Source: Plesiomonas sp051652165 (GTDB lineage: Bacteria > Pseudomonadota > Gammaproteobacteria > Enterobacterales > CAMTGL01). From it: a stretch of DNA of 64,000 nt. The translations under genes and the position numbers were made by a program. The stretch spans positions 372,001 to 436,000 of the forward strand of contig NZ_JBOFTR010000016.1 of NCBI RefSeq assembly GCF_051652165.1. The letters run 5' to 3'. Within the stretch, counting starts at the first letter, position 1; every line of letters starts with the position of its first letter. Under the pieces are notes generated by a model that did not search any database, was not told where the DNA came from, and worked only from the letters and a program-made list of their open reading frames with translations. Below, piece by piece: positions 8,864 to 18,021 of the stretch.

Positions 8864-11005
8864 TTATCGGCCAGTGTAGTGTTTCAGCAGACCAGGAACA
8901 TCGAGGATCAAGGCGATACCACCATCACTGGTAATAGTCGCCCCTGCCATTCCTGGCGTGCCTTGCAGCAGTTTGTCGAGTGCTTTGATCACGACTTCTT
9001 CTTGGCCAATGAGGGTATCAACCACAAAACCAATCCGCTGATGTGCAATCTGGACAATCACAACATGGCCAAATTGTGGCCGAGGTTCACTGTTATGTGT
9101 TTTCTCTAGCCAATCTTGTAAATAAAACAGTGGAACGGCTTTCTTGCGTACGATGGTGGTCAACTGGCCATCAACGGTGTTGGTGCGGCTCAAATCAAGG
9201 TGGAATATCTCATTTACACACGCAAGTGGCAGTGCAAATGTCTGTTCAGCAACGCCAACCATTAAGGTAGGTAAAATAGCCAATGTCAGTGGCACTTTAA
9301 TCTCTAAACGTGTACCGCGCCCCTGCTCTGAATCAATATGAATCGCACCATTGAGTTTGGTGATACTGGTTTTTACTACATCCATACCCACGCCACGCCC
9401 TGAGATATCAGAGATCTCTTTTTTCGTGGAAAAACCGGGGGCAAAAATCAGGGCATACGCTTCGTTATCACTCAGACGTGCGGCAGACTCTGTATCCATC
9501 ATTCCGCGATTAACGGCAATGTTGCGCAATTTATTGGCATCCATTCCCGCACCATCATCTTCAATAATGAGTAGGATATGATCGCCCTCTTGTGAGGCAG
9601 ACAAACGTACTGAGCCTTGTGCTGGCTTACCGGCTTTTTGGCGGACATCTGGCATTTCAATACCGTGATCGACTGCATTACGCACTAAGTGCACCAGTGG
9701 ATCGGCCAATGCTTCAACCAGATTTTTATCCAAATCTGTATCTTCACCGCTCAGTTCAAGCTGTACCTCTTTTTTCAGGCTACGGGCTAAATCACGTACT
9801 ACGCGTGGAAAACGGCCAAAGACTTTACGGATAGGCTGCATGCGGGTTTTCATCACCGCGCCTTGCAAGTCAGCCGTCACCACATCAAGATTGGCACAGG
9901 CTTTGGCCATCTCTTCATCTTCGCTGTTCAGCCCTAAACTGACCAGACGATTACGCACTAATACCAGCTCTCCGACCATATTCATGATCTCATCGAGTGT
10001 TTTAGTATCAACCCGCAATGTTGTTTCAGCCGCAGAGGTATTTTTAGCCACTTGAGCCTGTGCACTGTTATTCGATGGTTGTGCGGCTATTGTGGTAGAT
10101 GCGAAGGTAGAGACTTCTGCAGGCGGTGTGGCTTCCTCTGGTACAATGTCTAATGAGGGGGAGATCCATGCGGACTCTTTTATCATACCCGTGTTTAATG
10201 CCGGCCCTTTACCAACACCGTGCAAGTCATCAAGTAAACGCTCAAATTCATCATCAGAAATAGCCTCTGTAGACACAGTCTCTTGCTCCGGTGTCTGTGT
10301 GGCTACAGGTATAGCAACATGGGGGGTATGTGCTCCGTTACAAGGGGCTTGCCCTACACCGTGTAGTGTATCTAATAGACTTTCAAACTCATCATCAGAG
10401 ATATCATCTAATCCAAATTGACGATCAGCAAGTAAGCAGGGAGTGCTGTCATTAGAAGGCTTCGGTGTGAGTGCGTTCGCAGGTGACAAGCTTGCTGCTA
10501 GGCTTAGCGCATGATCGGCACGCGGTGTATTTGCCACTGGCTCTAATTTCACATCCGAATGCATACCCGGTGTTATCTCTGTTTTCGCTTGGGTATGATC
10601 AGTGAGGGTGATAGGTTGGGGATCACACAACTGATGTAGTTCATGCAGCAATGCCGGAGAGGCTGGCTCTGGCTCATCACCTTGCTGAATCTGCTGAAAC
10701 TGAGCAACGATAGTATCGAGTGCCAGCAAGATTACATCCATGAGGTTAGAGTCAATACTGCGCTTGCCATTACGCAGTACGTCAAACACGTTTTCTGCGC
10801 CGTGACAGGTATCAACCAGTGCGGTTAATGCCAGAAAGCCTGCACCACCTTTAACGGTGTGAAACCCGCGAAAGATGGCATTGAGCAGCTCTTTATCATT
10901 AGGTTGTTGCTCAAGTTCAACCAATTGTTCTGATAACCGCTCAATAATTTCACCGGCTTCAATCAGAAAATCGTGCAGGATCTCTTCATCTAATTCAAAA
11001 CTCAT
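8864..11005 (-). CDS. cheA: Chemotaxis histidine kinase CheA
   Basis: 713-aa histidine kinase. The HPt domain carries the phosphorylated histidine in RGFHTVKGGAGFL (His49). A long linker without an obvious P2 domain holds two copies of the motif ISDDEFE-LLD-LHGVG. Dimerisation, ATPase (LVEALADPLVHLVRNAVDHG, EDDGAGMD, GRGVGMDVV) and CheW-like P5 domains follow. The start is the ATG at 11005, six bases after AGGAG. A GTG lies one codon upstream. Substrates are CheY, CheB and probably CheV. Confidence 0.96.
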   Translation of the reverse strand: MSFELDEEILHDFLIEAGEIIERLSEQLVELEQQPNDKELLNAIFRGFHTVKGGAGFLALTALVDTCHGAENVFDVLRNGKRSIDSNLMDVILLALDTIVAQFQQIQQGDEPEPASPALLHELHQLCDPQPITLTDHTQAKTEITPGMHSDVKLEPVANTPRADHALSLAASLSPANALTPKPSNDSTPCLLADRQFGLDDISDDEFESLLDTLHGVGQAPCNGAHTPHVAIPVATQTPEQETVSTEAISDDEFERLLDDLHGVGKGPALNTGMIKESAWISPSLDIVPEEATPPAEVSTFASTTIAAQPSNNSAQAQVAKNTSAAETTLRVDTKTLDEIMNMVGELVLVRNRLVSLGLNSEDEEMAKACANLDVVTADLQGAVMKTRMQPIRKVFGRFPRVVRDLARSLKKEVQLELSGEDTDLDKNLVEALADPLVHLVRNAVDHGIEMPDVRQKAGKPAQGSVRLSASQEGDHILLIIEDDGAGMDANKLRNIAVNRGMMDTESAARLSDNEAYALIFAPGFSTKKEISDISGRGVGMDVVKTSITKLNGAIHIDSEQGRGTRLEIKVPLTLAILPTLMVGVAEQTFALPLACVNEIFHLDLSRTNTVDGQLTTIVRKKAVPLFYLQDWLEKTHNSEPRPQFGHVVIVQIAHQRIGFVVDTLIGQEEVVIKALDKLLQGTPGMAGATITSDGGIALILDVPGLLKHYTGR

Positions 11006-11049
11006 CACGTACTCCTGAACATGGCACAGATACGGGGATAGCTTGGTGG

Positions 11050-11769
11050 TTAAAACCCTAAGCTAGAGAGCAGATCGTCAACATCATCTTGGTTTTGCAC
11101 CACATCAGTGCGTTTTTCACGATCATGTATTGGGCCTTCGGCGCTGATTGCTTGCTCGTGGGTGAGCTCAGTGTGTTGCTCGCTCTCTGGCATACCAAAC
11201 GATTTCATGATAGTGATAAGATGCTCTTCAACTTCCCCGACAAGCCCGGTTACACGGCGGATAATCTGACCGGTAAGATCTTGAAAATCTTGTGACATCA
11301 AAATTTCAGTCAGTTGTGTACGCAGTTGATCACTCTGCTGCTGAGTCAATTTTAGGAAGGTATCAAGTTCGATACAGAGTGTTTTAAATTCGCCCAGCTC
11401 CATTTCACGGTTAAACAGCTTTTGCCAAACCGGTAAAATGGCCTCAATTTGTTGCGCTAAACCATCAGCAATAGGCAATGCAGCATCCACGGCATCCATA
11501 GTGCGATTAGCCGCATTTTCAGTCATACTAACGACATAGTTCAGACGGCCTTGTGCATCAGGTAAATCTTGTTGTGTTAGCTGATTTAAACGCGGATCAA
11601 GCTGAAACTCAGACAGACCACTGTGCAAAACACGGGTCACTTTTCCGATTTCGTTAAACAAAACATTGTAGTCACTCGTTGCTAAAGTCGTGATGATTTG
11701 ATCGGCTTCATCTTGTTGACCAGCTTCAAGTAAACTCACCAACTCTCGTGCTTGTTCAAGGGTGATCAT
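11050..11769 (-). CDS. cheZ: CheY-P phosphatase CheZ
   Basis: 239-aa helical protein that dephosphorylates CheY-P. The active helix contains QDFQDLTGQIIRRVTGLV, with the catalytic glutamine in DLTGQ. The C-terminal peptide DVDDLLSSLGF is the CheY-binding tail. The ATG at 11769 has a GGAAGAG ribosome site; a TTG one codon upstream is less likely. It lies between cheY and cheA as in other polar flagellar loci. Confidence 0.95.
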   Translation of the reverse strand: MITLEQARELVSLLEAGQQDEADQIITTLATSDYNVLFNEIGKVTRVLHSGLSEFQLDPRLNQLTQQDLPDAQGRLNYVVSMTENAANRTMDAVDAALPIADGLAQQIEAILPVWQKLFNREMELGEFKTLCIELDTFLKLTQQQSDQLRTQLTEILMSQDFQDLTGQIIRRVTGLVGEVEEHLITIMKSFGMPESEQHTELTHEQAISAEGPIHDREKRTDVVQNQDDVDDLLSSLGF

Positions 11770-11813
11770 CAATCTCTTCCATTTTATGGCACTATTTATG
11801 TATAACCGTGGCG

Positions 11814-12197
11814 TTACTGCATCCGTACAAAAATTTTGTCGAGTTTCTCTTTCAAAATAGCCGCCGTAAATGGTTTGACGATATAGCCATTTACACCCGC
11901 TTGTGCCGCTTCAATAATCTGCTCTCGTTTGGCTTCTGCGGTAACCATCAGTACCGGTAAATGGCGCAAACTCTCATCAGCGCGGATCACTTTGAGCAGA
12001 TCAATGCCTTGCATGCCAGGCATATTCCAGTCAGTCACCACAAAATCAAAGCCACCACTACGCAACATCGGTAATGCTGATGTGCCATCATCAGCTTCGT
12101 GTGTGTTGTTAAACCCTAGATCACGCAATAAATTTTTAACAATACGTCTCATCGTTGAGAAATCATCAACAATCAGAATTTTCATCTCTTTGTCCAA
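11814..12197 (-). CDS. cheY: Chemotaxis response regulator CheY (TTG start)
   Basis: Single-domain response regulator that binds the flagellar switch. The motif ILIVDDFSTMRRIVKNLLRDLG and the phosphoacceptor in FVVTDWNMPGMQG are canonical, with the switch threonine in VTAEAKREQ and the lysine in YIVKPF. I chose the TTG at 12197 because GGAGG lies five bases before it and it gives MDKEMKIL, matching E. coli MADKELKFL. The internal ATG at 12185 lacks a well-placed ribosome site. Confidence 0.93.
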   Translation of the reverse strand: MDKEMKILIVDDFSTMRRIVKNLLRDLGFNNTHEADDGTSALPMLRSGGFDFVVTDWNMPGMQGIDLLKVIRADESLRHLPVLMVTAEAKREQIIEAAQAGVNGYIVKPFTAAILKEKLDKIFVRMQ

Positions 12198-12240
12198 AGG
12201 AGCCTCCGGTGAGGTGTTACTGACTAAAATAAAGTGATAT

Positions 12241-12963
12241 TTATACCGCTGACCATGCTTGTAACTTGGCGCGTAAACGGTGTGTTGTCTGGCTAAGAAT
12301 TTGGCTAATGCGAGATTCACTCACACCCAACACAGCACCAATCTCTTTTAGGTTCAGCTCTTCATCATAATAAAGTGATAAAATCAGAGCCTCACGCTCA
12401 GGTAATGAGCGAATCGCATCAGCCAATGCCTGCTGAAAGTGCATCTCTTCTACGCCCTGAAAAGACAAGTCTTGATGACGCGCCTCAGGGGCAAATGCGA
12501 TATCTTCAGGCATACCCAGATCATCAAAACCGATAATTCGCCCACCATTTACATCTTGCAGCATGTGGTGGTAGGCATCGGTTGATATCTGTAAATAGTC
12601 GGCCACTTCGTTGTCACGTGGGTTACGCCCAAGTTGCTTTTCAAGCTGGCTAATAGCATCGGTAATACTACGGCTATTACGGTGTACTGAGCGGGGTATC
12701 CAATCACCGCGGCGAATTTCATCTAACATTGCACCGCGAATACGAATACCTGCATAGGTTTCAAAACTTGCCCCTTTGCTGGCATCATAATTTTGGTAAG
12801 CTTCCAGCAGACCAATCATGCCCGCTTGCACCAGATCTTCGAGCAATACGTTCGCAGGTAAGCGCCCAAGTAGATGGCAGGCGATCCGTTTGACTAGCGG
12901 CACATAACGCATCAGTTCACTATCGCGATCTTGGCACTGTTGATAAGCACGTGCTTTATTCAC
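12241..12963 (-). CDS. fliA: Flagellar sigma factor FliA (sigma28), GTG start
   Basis: Sigma28 for late flagellar genes, 240 aa. Region 2 shows DLVQAGMIGLLEAYQNYDASKG and FETYAGIRIRGAMLDEIRRGDW. Region 4 shows LNLKEIGAVLGVSESRISQI. The GTG at 12963 is preceded by GGGGAGAG and gives MNKARAYQQ, like Vibrio FliA. A longer frame to 13011 would overlap flhG further without support. It overlaps the end of flhG by eight bases. FlgM, its antagonist, is encoded at 61156. Confidence 0.94.
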   Translation of the reverse strand: MNKARAYQQCQDRDSELMRYVPLVKRIACHLLGRLPANVLLEDLVQAGMIGLLEAYQNYDASKGASFETYAGIRIRGAMLDEIRRGDWIPRSVHRNSRSITDAISQLEKQLGRNPRDNEVADYLQISTDAYHHMLQDVNGGRIIGFDDLGMPEDIAFAPEARHQDLSFQGVEEMHFQQALADAIRSLPEREALILSLYYDEELNLKEIGAVLGVSESRISQILSQTTHRLRAKLQAWSAV

Positions 12964-13843
12964 GTACACTCTCCCCTGCATCAACCGGCCGACGCAGCAA
13001 CCGCTCAACAAAAAACTCTAATTGCCCATTCGGATGGTTTGGTGCAGGCCATGTACGCACTCGGTTTGCCAACGTAGTCAGCGCAACTGCCGCTGGTGAT
13101 TGTGGATATGCTTCAACAACCACTTGCTGTTTACGTACAGATTGCCGCACATGATCATCAAGCGGAATACAGGCAACCAGTTCAAGATTAGCATCGAGAA
13201 AACGCTCAGTAACACTGCTTAGTTTGCTAAACAACTCAAGCCCTTCGCGATAACTCAGCACCATGTTCACCACAATTTTAAAGCGTAAAATACCGTGCTG
13301 ACGGTTCAAAATTTTGATCAACGCATAAGCATCTGCAATCGAAGTTGGCTCATTGCAGACGGTAATTAATATCTCTTGTGCCGCTTTTGCAAAACTGATA
13401 ACCATCTCAGAGATACCCGCCGCGGTATCAATGAGCAACACATCAACCTGATCTTGCAAGGCACTAAAAGCGCGGATTAACCCAACATGTTGTGCAGCAG
13501 AAAGATCAGTCATTGATTGCGTGCCCGAAGAGGCCGGGATCACTTTTAACCCATATGGCCCTTCAACAATAATATCGGCCAGCTCACATAACCCTGCTAA
13601 AACATGCGAAAGGTTTTTGCCTACCCGCAGCCCTAACAGTAAATCAACATTTGCCAAGCTCAGGTCTGCATCAAAAATCATGACGCGCACACCTTGACGC
13701 GCCAATGCAACGGCCATATTCAAGGTAATATTACTTTTTCCTACACCGCCTTTACCGCCCGTGACTGCAATCACTTTGGTTCGAGCAGGTTGTACTAAAT
13801 TGCGCAAACCACTGGCTTGATCATTTAACATCACGTTAGTCAT
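12956..13843 (-). CDS. flhG: Flagellar number regulator FlhG (MinD-like ATPase)
   Basis: 295-aa MinD/ParA-type ATPase that limits polar flagellum number and restrains FlrA in Vibrio. The deviant Walker A is KGGVGKSNI, Walker B is in DVLLIDTAAG, and the switch is IFDADLSLANVDLLLG. The N-terminal segment DQASGLRNLVQ resembles the DQAxGLR motif that stimulates the FlhF GTPase. The start overlaps the flhF stop by eight bases, suggesting coupled translation. Confidence 0.95.
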   Translation of the reverse strand: MTNVMLNDQASGLRNLVQPARTKVIAVTGGKGGVGKSNITLNMAVALARQGVRVMIFDADLSLANVDLLLGLRVGKNLSHVLAGLCELADIIVEGPYGLKVIPASSGTQSMTDLSAAQHVGLIRAFSALQDQVDVLLIDTAAGISEMVISFAKAAQEILITVCNEPTSIADAYALIKILNRQHGILRFKIVVNMVLSYREGLELFSKLSSVTERFLDANLELVACIPLDDHVRQSVRKQQVVVEAYPQSPAAVALTTLANRVRTWPAPNHPNGQLEFFVERLLRRPVDAGESVRE

Positions 13844-15407
13844 AACAATTTACTGCCTGCGTTAGAGTCCGTTCTTCGCTTGTCCAAAAATGCTGTGCAG
13901 TAGGGTGTTTATCGAGTAACTCAGCAGCCCGATTGACCAAATATTGTTGATCAGCAATACGAATATCTTCCGGCACACGCTGGCCATCGGTGATATAGCT
14001 GATCGGCAACGCATTTTGGATCGTGACACTCATCACTTCACCTAAACTTAAGCTCTCATCGAGTTTGGTTAAAATAGTTCCGGCCAGCGGAATACGACGA
14101 AAATGCTCGACTGTCTCTTGAAGGACACTGCGCTGCGCCGTTGCTGGTAATACCAAAAAGTTGCGTATGCGCTCACCTTGCGTCTGTATAAGCGTATTTA
14201 ATTGCTCAGTTAAACGCAGATCACGTTGCCCCATACCTGCGGTATCCAATAATACAAAGCGTTTATGCCGTAACTGATACAGTACAGCGGCCAGTTCATC
14301 TGCATCTTTAGCTATCCGAACCGGACAGCCTAAAATACGACCATACGTTGCCAATTGTTCATGTGCGCCAATACGGTAGTTATCGGTAGTTACCAGTGCA
14401 ATATGCTCTGCGCCGTACTCCATGGCATACAAAGCGGCAAGTTTGGCGATCGTGGTCGTTTTTCCCACACCCGTTGGGCCAATGAGCGCAACCACACCAC
14501 CACGTTTAAGCAGATCATCTTCAACCATGGTTAACTGCGCTTCGAGCAGGGTTAACACCAGTGACCAAGCCTCAGCTAAAGCCGTATTTTCTGGGATATA
14601 GCAGATCAACTGCTCAGAAAGCTCTGCTGGAAACCCCATTTTCAATAAACGATCAATCAACATGGCACGCACGGGCTCTTTACGTTCCATCTCTTGCCAC
14701 ATTAAATTCGAGACTTGATGCTCAAGTAAGCGGCGTATCGATAACATCTCAGCCTGCATCTGTTCGATAACGCGTTGGTTCTCTTGGGCACGTGAACGTG
14801 AACGGGTTGAGCTGCTGTTCGCTTGTACTGAGGTTGCAGTATGTGATGAACGTGTTGCCTGTGGTGGCTCGGTATGCCCCCCCTCGTGTCGACGGCGTTG
14901 CTGGCGCGCCAGCAGAGCACTGAGCGAATCGATAGGTGGTTCTGACGTATCAGTACTACGCATTCCGTCAATGGATGAGGCGTTACGACTCACACCTAAT
15001 GCCTGCATTTGCCCTGCCAAAACAGCACGATTTTCTGGCAATGGGTATGATGATGTGCCACGTAATCGGCTATTTATCACGGGCGAAACTCGCTTATCTT
15101 CTGCATCAACAGAAAAACGAGGTGCTACCGCTGGCAACCCAAGTGGTGCTGAGGCACTGCTCTGCTTCTCTTCCTGAATCCGCTTACGGGCCGCGGTCAG
15201 TTGTGCGACCAGTTCGCGTTTAACCGCTTCATCTTCTTCTGCTCGGCTAACCAACGCAGGCGATGCTGCATCATCAAACGCGGCAACGATTTCAACCCCC
15301 CCTTCCACTTTTTTGTTCGACATGATGACGGCATCAGGCCCTAAGTGCTCTTTCACTTGTTCCAGAGCCTCTCGCATGTCTTTGGCAAAAAAACGTTTAA
15401 TTTTCAA
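13836..15407 (-). CDS. flhF: Flagellar placement GTPase FlhF (TTG start)
   Basis: SRP-type GTPase of 523 aa that sets the polar site of flagellar assembly. The N-terminal MKIKRFFAKDMREALEQVKE and VIMSNKKVEGGVEIVAA are conserved. A variable S/T/R-rich B region (about residues 70-200) precedes the NG domain with GPTGVGKTTTIAKLA, VTTDNYRIGAHEQL, LLDTAGMGQRD and TKLDE. The TTG at 15407, five bases after AGGAGG, gives the family N-terminus. The adjacent GTG at 15410 sits too close to that site. Confidence 0.94.
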   Translation of the reverse strand: MKIKRFFAKDMREALEQVKEHLGPDAVIMSNKKVEGGVEIVAAFDDAASPALVSRAEEDEAVKRELVAQLTAARKRIQEEKQSSASAPLGLPAVAPRFSVDAEDKRVSPVINSRLRGTSSYPLPENRAVLAGQMQALGVSRNASSIDGMRSTDTSEPPIDSLSALLARQQRRRHEGGHTEPPQATRSSHTATSVQANSSSTRSRSRAQENQRVIEQMQAEMLSIRRLLEHQVSNLMWQEMERKEPVRAMLIDRLLKMGFPAELSEQLICYIPENTALAEAWSLVLTLLEAQLTMVEDDLLKRGGVVALIGPTGVGKTTTIAKLAALYAMEYGAEHIALVTTDNYRIGAHEQLATYGRILGCPVRIAKDADELAAVLYQLRHKRFVLLDTAGMGQRDLRLTEQLNTLIQTQGERIRNFLVLPATAQRSVLQETVEHFRRIPLAGTILTKLDESLSLGEVMSVTIQNALPISYITDGQRVPEDIRIADQQYLVNRAAELLDKHPTAQHFWTSEERTLTQAVNCYD

Positions 15408-15425
15408 CACTGCCTCCTGACGGTG

Positions 15426-17522
15426 TTATCGACCGACTGAATTAACAATGCGGATCTGTTTATCATCTGGCACTTCCTGATAAGAGAGTACCCGTAAGCT
15501 GGGTATGGCATTTTTCACAAAGCGCGCCATGGTTGAGCGCAATACGCCAGAGGTCAGTAGAACGGCAGGCTCTCCTTGTAACTCTTGCTCTTGTGCAGCC
15601 TGTAGCATTGATTGTTGCAGACGCTCGGCTAATCCAGGTTCGATGCCTCCGGCATCACCGCCTGCTGCTTGCATAGTCTTATGCAACATCTGTTCCAATT
15701 CTGGAGCAAGGGTGATCACTGGCAACTCAAGGCTATTGCCGTTGATCTCTTGGACTATCATTCGACGTAAAGCAATGCGAACAGCCGCAGTCAGGACATC
15801 GGGATCTTGGCTGCGTGGTGCATACTCTGTTAATGTTTGAACGATAGTGCGAATATCGCGTACAGGAATGGCTTCACTGAGCAGGTTTTGCAGAACTTTG
15901 ACTACCGTACCAAGCGGCAAGGTGTCTGGAGAGAAGTTCTCAACCAGTTTTGGTGCGCTGCGCGCAAGCATTTGCAGCAGGTTTTGTACCTCTTCATGGC
16001 CAATCAATTGTGAGGCATGGTTAATCAAAATCTGGCTGATGTGCGTTGCTACAACAGTGGCAGCATCAACCACGGTATAACCCAGAGCTTGGGCATGTTC
16101 ACGGCGATCGGGGGTTATCCATACCGCCTCTAGCCCAAAAGCCGGATCGCGGGTAGATTGACCTTCAATCGTGCCAAAAACCTGACCGGGATTAATTGCC
16201 AACTCACAATCATGGCGAATTTCAGCCTCACCGTAATTGACACCCATCAGCATAATGCGGTAGGTGCTCGGTTGCAGTTCAAGGTTATCGCGGATATGCA
16301 CCGAAGGCAGTAAAAAGCCCAGATCTTGGGATAGCTTTTTGCGCACCCCTTTAATGCGCTCTAACAGCTCACCATTTTGGCCGCGATCAACCAGCGGAAT
16401 AAGCCGATACCCAACCTCAAGCCCAATAATATCAATAGGCTGCACATCATCCCACGAGAGATCTTTGTGTGGCGCAGGCAGCGCATCAGGTGGGGTATTT
16501 GTGGTTTTTTCAGCTTGTTTGTTTTGCCGTTTTTGCTGTTCTAGTTTCCAATACACAATGCCAGCAAATACCAGTGCTAATGATAAAAATGCCAGATGCG
16601 GCATGCCCGGCACGATGCCCATCACAAACAAAATACCGGTGGCGATCATCAATGATTTTGGGTTACCGGTCATCTGTTCGACCAGTTGATCACCCATATT
16701 TTCAGAGCGATTTTGCCGCGTAACCATAATAGCGGCGGCGATTGACAGCAGCAGTGAAGGGATTTGAGCTACCAGACCATCACCGATAGTCAACAGGGTA
16801 TAAATAGCCAGAGCTTCATCAACCGACAGCCCATGCTGCATCATCCCGATAAAAAATCCGCCGATGATGTTGATAAACAAAATCATGATCCCGGCAATGG
16901 CATCGCCTTTTACAAACTTCGATGCACCGTCCATCGAGCCATAAAAGTCAGCCTCGCGGGTAACCTCTTCACGGCGCGTACGTGCCTGATCTTGGTCAAT
17001 CAACCCTGCATTCAGATCAGCATCAATCGCCATCTGCTTGCCGGGCATCGCATCAAGTGTAAAGCGCGCACTCACTTCGGAGATCCGCCCTGCACCTTTG
17101 GTTACGACCATGAAGTTAATGATCATTAAGATCACAAACACCACGATACCCACTGCATAATTGCCGCCGATAACAACATTACCAAAAGATTCAATAACTT
17201 GCCCAGCAGCCTCTGGCCCATTATGCCCTTCTAGCAGGACAACCCGTGTCGAGGCCACATTCAGAGCCAAACGCAGCAAAGTGGCAATCAGCAGTACAGT
17301 TGGAAAGACGGCAAAGTCGACCGGTTTTAAGGTGTACACCGAGACCATCAGCACGACCAGCGCCAGTGCAATATTGAAGGTAAAGGCCATATCCAGCAGC
17401 ATCGGTGGCATTGGTAATACCACCATCGCTAGCGTTGCCAGTACCAGTATTGGTGTACCAACTCCCTGTAAACGCTGTAGTTTTTCTCTCGGAAACTTTG
17501 CTAATGCTGATTGAAAATTCAT
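15426..17522 (-). CDS. flhA: Flagellar export gate protein FlhA
   Basis: 698-aa major export-gate protein: eight membrane spans in the first half, the FHIPEP-family cytoplasmic loop (ARFTLDAMPGKQMAIDADLNAG, then READFYGSMDGASKFVKGDAIAG), and a C-terminal cytoplasmic ring domain that docks export substrates and chaperones. The ATG at 17522 matches the family N-terminus. A GTG at 17555 in frame is possible; neither has a strong ribosome site. It is the first gene of the flhA-flhF-flhG-fliA-che operon. Confidence 0.95.
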   Translation of the reverse strand: MNFQSALAKFPREKLQRLQGVGTPILVLATLAMVVLPMPPMLLDMAFTFNIALALVVLMVSVYTLKPVDFAVFPTVLLIATLLRLALNVASTRVVLLEGHNGPEAAGQVIESFGNVVIGGNYAVGIVVFVILMIINFMVVTKGAGRISEVSARFTLDAMPGKQMAIDADLNAGLIDQDQARTRREEVTREADFYGSMDGASKFVKGDAIAGIMILFINIIGGFFIGMMQHGLSVDEALAIYTLLTIGDGLVAQIPSLLLSIAAAIMVTRQNRSENMGDQLVEQMTGNPKSLMIATGILFVMGIVPGMPHLAFLSLALVFAGIVYWKLEQQKRQNKQAEKTTNTPPDALPAPHKDLSWDDVQPIDIIGLEVGYRLIPLVDRGQNGELLERIKGVRKKLSQDLGFLLPSVHIRDNLELQPSTYRIMLMGVNYGEAEIRHDCELAINPGQVFGTIEGQSTRDPAFGLEAVWITPDRREHAQALGYTVVDAATVVATHISQILINHASQLIGHEEVQNLLQMLARSAPKLVENFSPDTLPLGTVVKVLQNLLSEAIPVRDIRTIVQTLTEYAPRSQDPDVLTAAVRIALRRMIVQEINGNSLELPVITLAPELEQMLHKTMQAAGGDAGGIEPGLAERLQQSMLQAAQEQELQGEPAVLLTSGVLRSTMARFVKNAIPSLRVLSYQEVPDDKQIRIVNSVGR

Positions 17523-17650
17523 GAACCATAGACCTGAACGTATGCCACTGGTCACTCAGCCTGTTTATACGAATAACGCTTTACTCACCAATACAAGATA
17601 AAAGCAGAGCGACAGGAATTTGGCTGAACACCGTCAATATCACGTAACAA

Positions 17651-17667
17651 AGCAATATAAGTGCCAA
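17651..17667 (-). promoter_or_regulatory. Sigma54 promoter of flhA
   Basis: Minus strand reads TTGGCACTTATATTGCT, matching the TGGCAC-N5-TTGC consensus with the invariant GG and GC ten bases apart. Predicted transcription start is near 17640, about 118 bases before the flhA ATG. The activator would be FlrA, encoded in this window. Confidence 0.85.
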
Positions 17668-17883
17668 TAGCCGAAAGATAATTATGTCAAGCGAAAATCT
17701 GTGAAGCTGATTAAACTCTGTTAATCTGCCATTTCACAGTATAAATCGGTGTTAACCCTATAATTTCAATCGGTTGGACGCTGATGTGGGAGGTGCAAGA
17801 TTAGCAAAAACGCCGTAAACGCTCGCTCGATAAGGGCAGGGAAAAGCCACGTTAATTCAGTTGGATGCAATAAATAGGCAAGT

Positions 17884-17936
17884 GATAAATAGATAAATAG
17901 ATAAATAGATAAATAGATAAATAGATAAATAGATAA
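17884..17936. repeat. (GATAAATA) tandem repeat, six full copies plus five bases
   Basis: Six perfect head-to-tail copies of the octamer GATAAATA and a partial seventh, lying between flhB and the flhA sigma54 promoter, about 220 bases upstream of that promoter. Upstream-activator distance or slippage-based regulation is possible. Confidence 0.95.
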
Positions 17937-18021
17937 GCATCCACAAAAAGAGTAAGAGTGCGCTACGCTTCTGTTTATGCTTTTCTTGATCTTTTAATAA
18001 AAAATAAAGCCACTTTTCGCA

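Larger units (their letters stand above)
17523..18021 (-). other. flhA leader and promoter region (about 500 bp)
   Basis: Long noncoding region between flhB and flhA. It contains a near-perfect sigma54 element at 17651-17667 and an 8-bp tandem repeat at 17884-17936. I see no ORF with coding character. Confidence 0.7.
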
